A DNA stretch of 7,902 nt from Saprospiraceae bacterium. Its GTDB lineage: Bacteria > Bacteroidota > Bacteroidia > Chitinophagales > Saprospiraceae. Numbering within the stretch: position 1 is the stretch's first letter; every line of letters begins with the position of its first letter. The translations under genes and the position numbers were made by a program. Where the stretch lies: NCBI GenBank assembly GCA_013002625.1, contig JABDJE010000037.1:1-7902 (forward strand). Reading direction: 5' to 3'. Of this stretch, positions 6,216 through 7,902 are shown one piece after another. Below the pieces are notes generated by a model. It did not search any database and had not been told where the DNA came from. It saw nothing but the letters and a program-made list of their open reading frames with translations.

Positions 6216-7595
6216 ATGTTAAACATCAGTCCTACATCCATAAAAGAGCATATCATCGATAAAGAGTTTACAGCATTGGTTATGCTGAATAAGCGGTCTG
6301 TATCCTCAGTCTTACTCAAAATCATTTATACCGTCTGTATTATTGGTTTTTTCACCTTATTCTTACCCTGGACACAAAATATAAGATCCTTTGGTTATGT
6401 CACCACTCTTAATCCAGATGATAAACCTCAGGCCGTTCAATCACTTATAGAAGGAAGGATAAAAACCTGGTTTGTACGCGAAGGCGATATTGTAAATGCT
6501 GGGGATACAATTGCAATTATAACTGAATCTAAAGAAGAATATCTCGATCCACAACTGCTTGATAACACACAGGGTCAAATTGTGGCTAAGGGGGCTTCTG
6601 CAGAAGCATACAAGCAAAAAATAATAAATCTTGACGACCAGCTCACTGCCTTAATTCAGAATAAAGATGCCAAGCTTGAACAAAACGAAATAAAAATACG
6701 CCAGTCGAGACTTAAGATCAAGACGGATAGTATGGAGTTGATAGCGGCCCGAATCAAAGAGCAAAATACATTCAACCAATATGTTCGTACAGATACTTTA
6801 TATTCTAAAGGTATCCGCTCACTGACTGAATTGGAAATTAAAAAGCTCTCTTACCAAGAAGCTCAGGCCAAAGTAGTCCAGCTCGAAAATAAAATTGATA
6901 CGGAAAGACAGGAGATTACCAATCTAATTGCAAATAGAAGAGCTATTACAAGCGAACTAAACGATAAAATTGCCAAGACCAAATCTGAGCAAAATTCCGC
7001 TTTATCAAGTCAAATGGATACCGAAGCCACAGTTGATAAATTAACATCTGAATATAATAAATACAAGACAAGGTCAGACAACTATGTTCTTAGATCTCCT
7101 ATTGATGGAATCGTTACACAGGTTATGGAAACCGGTATTGGCGAAATGATCAAAGCTGGTGAAGATATCCTGAGTATAATTCCAATAAACTATGATTTGG
7201 CGGTTGAAACCTATGTAAGACCCAGAGATATGCCTCTACTCAGGAAAGGTCAAAAGGTACGTATACTTTTTGATGGTTGGCCAGCTATAGTTTTTAGTGG
7301 ATGGCCGGATAACTCCTATGGCACATTTGGTGGAAAAATTTTCGCTATTGATAACTTCATCAGTGACAATGGCAGGTATAGGATTTTAATTGCACCAGAT
7401 CCAGAAGAGGCACCTTGGCCTTCAGAAGTAAGAATTGGAGGTGGCGCCAATACCCTCATCTTATTGAATGAAGTAAAGATTTATTATGAAATATGGCGAT
7501 TGCTTAATGGCTTCCCTCCGGATTATTATCAGGATGACAAGGAAAAAAACTTGAAACCAAAAGCACCAATTAGAAGGGTTGAAAAACTAAATTAA
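6216..7595 (+). CDS. HlyD-family periplasmic adaptor (membrane fusion protein)
   Basis: This 459-residue adaptor links the inner-membrane ABC protein to the outer-membrane TolC-like duct. A short cytoplasmic N-terminus is followed by one membrane anchor (about 31-52, VLLKIIYTVCIIGFFTLFLP). The first lipoyl half-motif is AVQSLIEGRIKTWFVREGD (73-91) with VNAGDTIAIITE (93-104). Residues about 125-290 are rich in Lys/Glu/Gln heptads, with a break near 187-203 (YVRTDTLYSKGIRSLTE), giving the two antiparallel helices of the coiled-coil hairpin whose tip docks on TolC. The second lipoyl half is YVLRSPIDGIVTQVMETGIG (290-309) with KAGEDILSIIP (313-323). A beta-barrel/membrane-proximal region follows (329-425). 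The ATG lies three bases after the ABC stop codon, implying translational coupling. The C-terminal tail (about 435-459) is charged and probably disordered. The domain order and long coiled coil favour a type I secretion adaptor over an RND or MacA adaptor. Confidence 0.92.
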   Translation: MLNISPTSIKEHIIDKEFTALVMLNKRSVSSVLLKIIYTVCIIGFFTLFLPWTQNIRSFGYVTTLNPDDKPQAVQSLIEGRIKTWFVREGDIVNAGDTIAIITESKEEYLDPQLLDNTQGQIVAKGASAEAYKQKIINLDDQLTALIQNKDAKLEQNEIKIRQSRLKIKTDSMELIAARIKEQNTFNQYVRTDTLYSKGIRSLTELEIKKLSYQEAQAKVVQLENKIDTERQEITNLIANRRAITSELNDKIAKTKSEQNSALSSQMDTEATVDKLTSEYNKYKTRSDNYVLRSPIDGIVTQVMETGIGEMIKAGEDILSIIPINYDLAVETYVRPRDMPLLRKGQKVRILFDGWPAIVFSGWPDNSYGTFGGKIFAIDNFISDNGRYRILIAPDPEEAPWPSEVRIGGGANTLILLNEVKIYYEIWRLLNGFPPDYYQDDKEKNLKPKAPIRRVEKLN

Positions 7596-7612
7596 AATTG
7601 ATCAACAACAAA

Positions 7613-7902
7613 ATGAAAAGCGTTATCCTCATAGCTCTACTCTTTGCTTGCGCAAATATTGGAACTGCTAATGATACATTAACATATTCATACGATCAGT
7701 TTATTGCGCAGCTTAAAGACCATCACCCAATGATGGTAAGAATTGCATTACTGAATGAGCAAGTGGATGCCAGGCAAATGGAAGCACGAGGGCAATTTGA
7801 CCCGAAGCTTGGATTCAATAATCAAAGAAAAAACTTTGATGACAAAAACTATTACAATCAGATAAATACAGAACTGAAGGCACCTATTATTTTTGGTGCT
7901 AA
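7613..7902 (+). CDS. TolC-family outer-membrane efflux protein, N-terminal 96 codons (3'-truncated by the window edge)
   Basis: An ATG at 7613, 17 bases after the HlyD stop and preceded by an A-rich leader (CAACAAA), opens a frame that stays open to the end of the window. It encodes a signal peptide (MKSVILIALLFACANIGTA, cleavage probably before Asn20). The mature start is SYDQFIAQLKDHHPMMVRIA, the first helix of TolC proteins with the common HP pair. It is followed by LLNEQVDARQMEARGQFDPKLGF, matching the A-R-G-x-F-D-P-K segment of Bacteroidota TolC-like proteins. The last visible residues, NTELKAPIIFGA, fit the first outer-membrane strand and its P-x-x-x-G turn. TolC trimers form the outer-membrane and periplasmic duct, so with the two preceding genes this completes a tripartite exporter. 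About four fifths of the protein is outside the window. A Cys at residue 13 in LFAC resembles a lipobox, but signal peptidase I cleavage at GTA is equally plausible. Confidence 0.85.
   Translation, partial: MKSVILIALLFACANIGTANDTLTYSYDQFIAQLKDHHPMMVRIALLNEQVDARQMEARGQFDPKLGFNNQRKNFDDKNYYNQINTELKAPIIFGA

Noticed and set aside
7637..7660. LFAC in the TolC-like signal peptide as a lipobox
   Set aside because: Phe at the second position is atypical, and a good signal peptidase I site (GTA before Asn20) follows; it cannot be decided from sequence.

Overview
The window looks like chromosomal DNA from a member of the Bacteroidota. The reasons are an AT-rich composition, A-rich leaders instead of clear Shine-Dalgarno sites before most start codons, a TonB-dependent receptor with an N-terminal carboxypeptidase-regulatory-like domain, a porin of the Bacteroidota 'putative porin' type, and a HlyD/TolC-type export operon whose ABC subunit resembles proteins I recall from this phylum. 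I cannot assign a genus. All seven genes lie on the + strand and intergenic gaps are short (3 to 134 bases); no RNA gene, insertion sequence, CRISPR array or prophage was seen.

Layout: (1) the 3' part of an outer-membrane beta-barrel porin (to 848); (2) an 81-base gap with a candidate promoter and a perfect 18-bp inverted repeat; (3) a complete TonB-dependent receptor (930-3173) with a His-rich plug; (4) a 60-base gap with an AT-rich hairpin; (5) a multi-pass inner-membrane protein resembling EI24/CysZ (3234-4025); (6) a 134-base gap with a candidate promoter and an operator-like dyad; (7) a short HPF/RaiA-type ribosome-associated protein (4160-4477); (8) an ABC exporter half-transporter (4530-6212); (9) a HlyD-type adaptor (6216-7595); and (10) the first 96 codons of a TolC-type outer-membrane efflux protein (7613 to the window end).

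The last three genes form a tight operon that would make a tripartite envelope-spanning exporter of type I secretion layout: inner-membrane ABC protein, periplasmic adaptor and outer-membrane duct. The hibernation-factor gene lies 52 bases upstream and may share the transcript. The most notable observation is that the ABC protein keeps Walker A while its Q-loop Gln, LSGGQ signature, Walker B Asp, D-loop and H-loop His all appear replaced. The catalytic Glu position is still Glu. This is a coherent pattern in an otherwise intact gene, so it suggests a specialised, possibly non-hydrolysing or partner-dependent, ATPase domain and not decay. No dedicated secreted substrate or peptidase domain is visible here.
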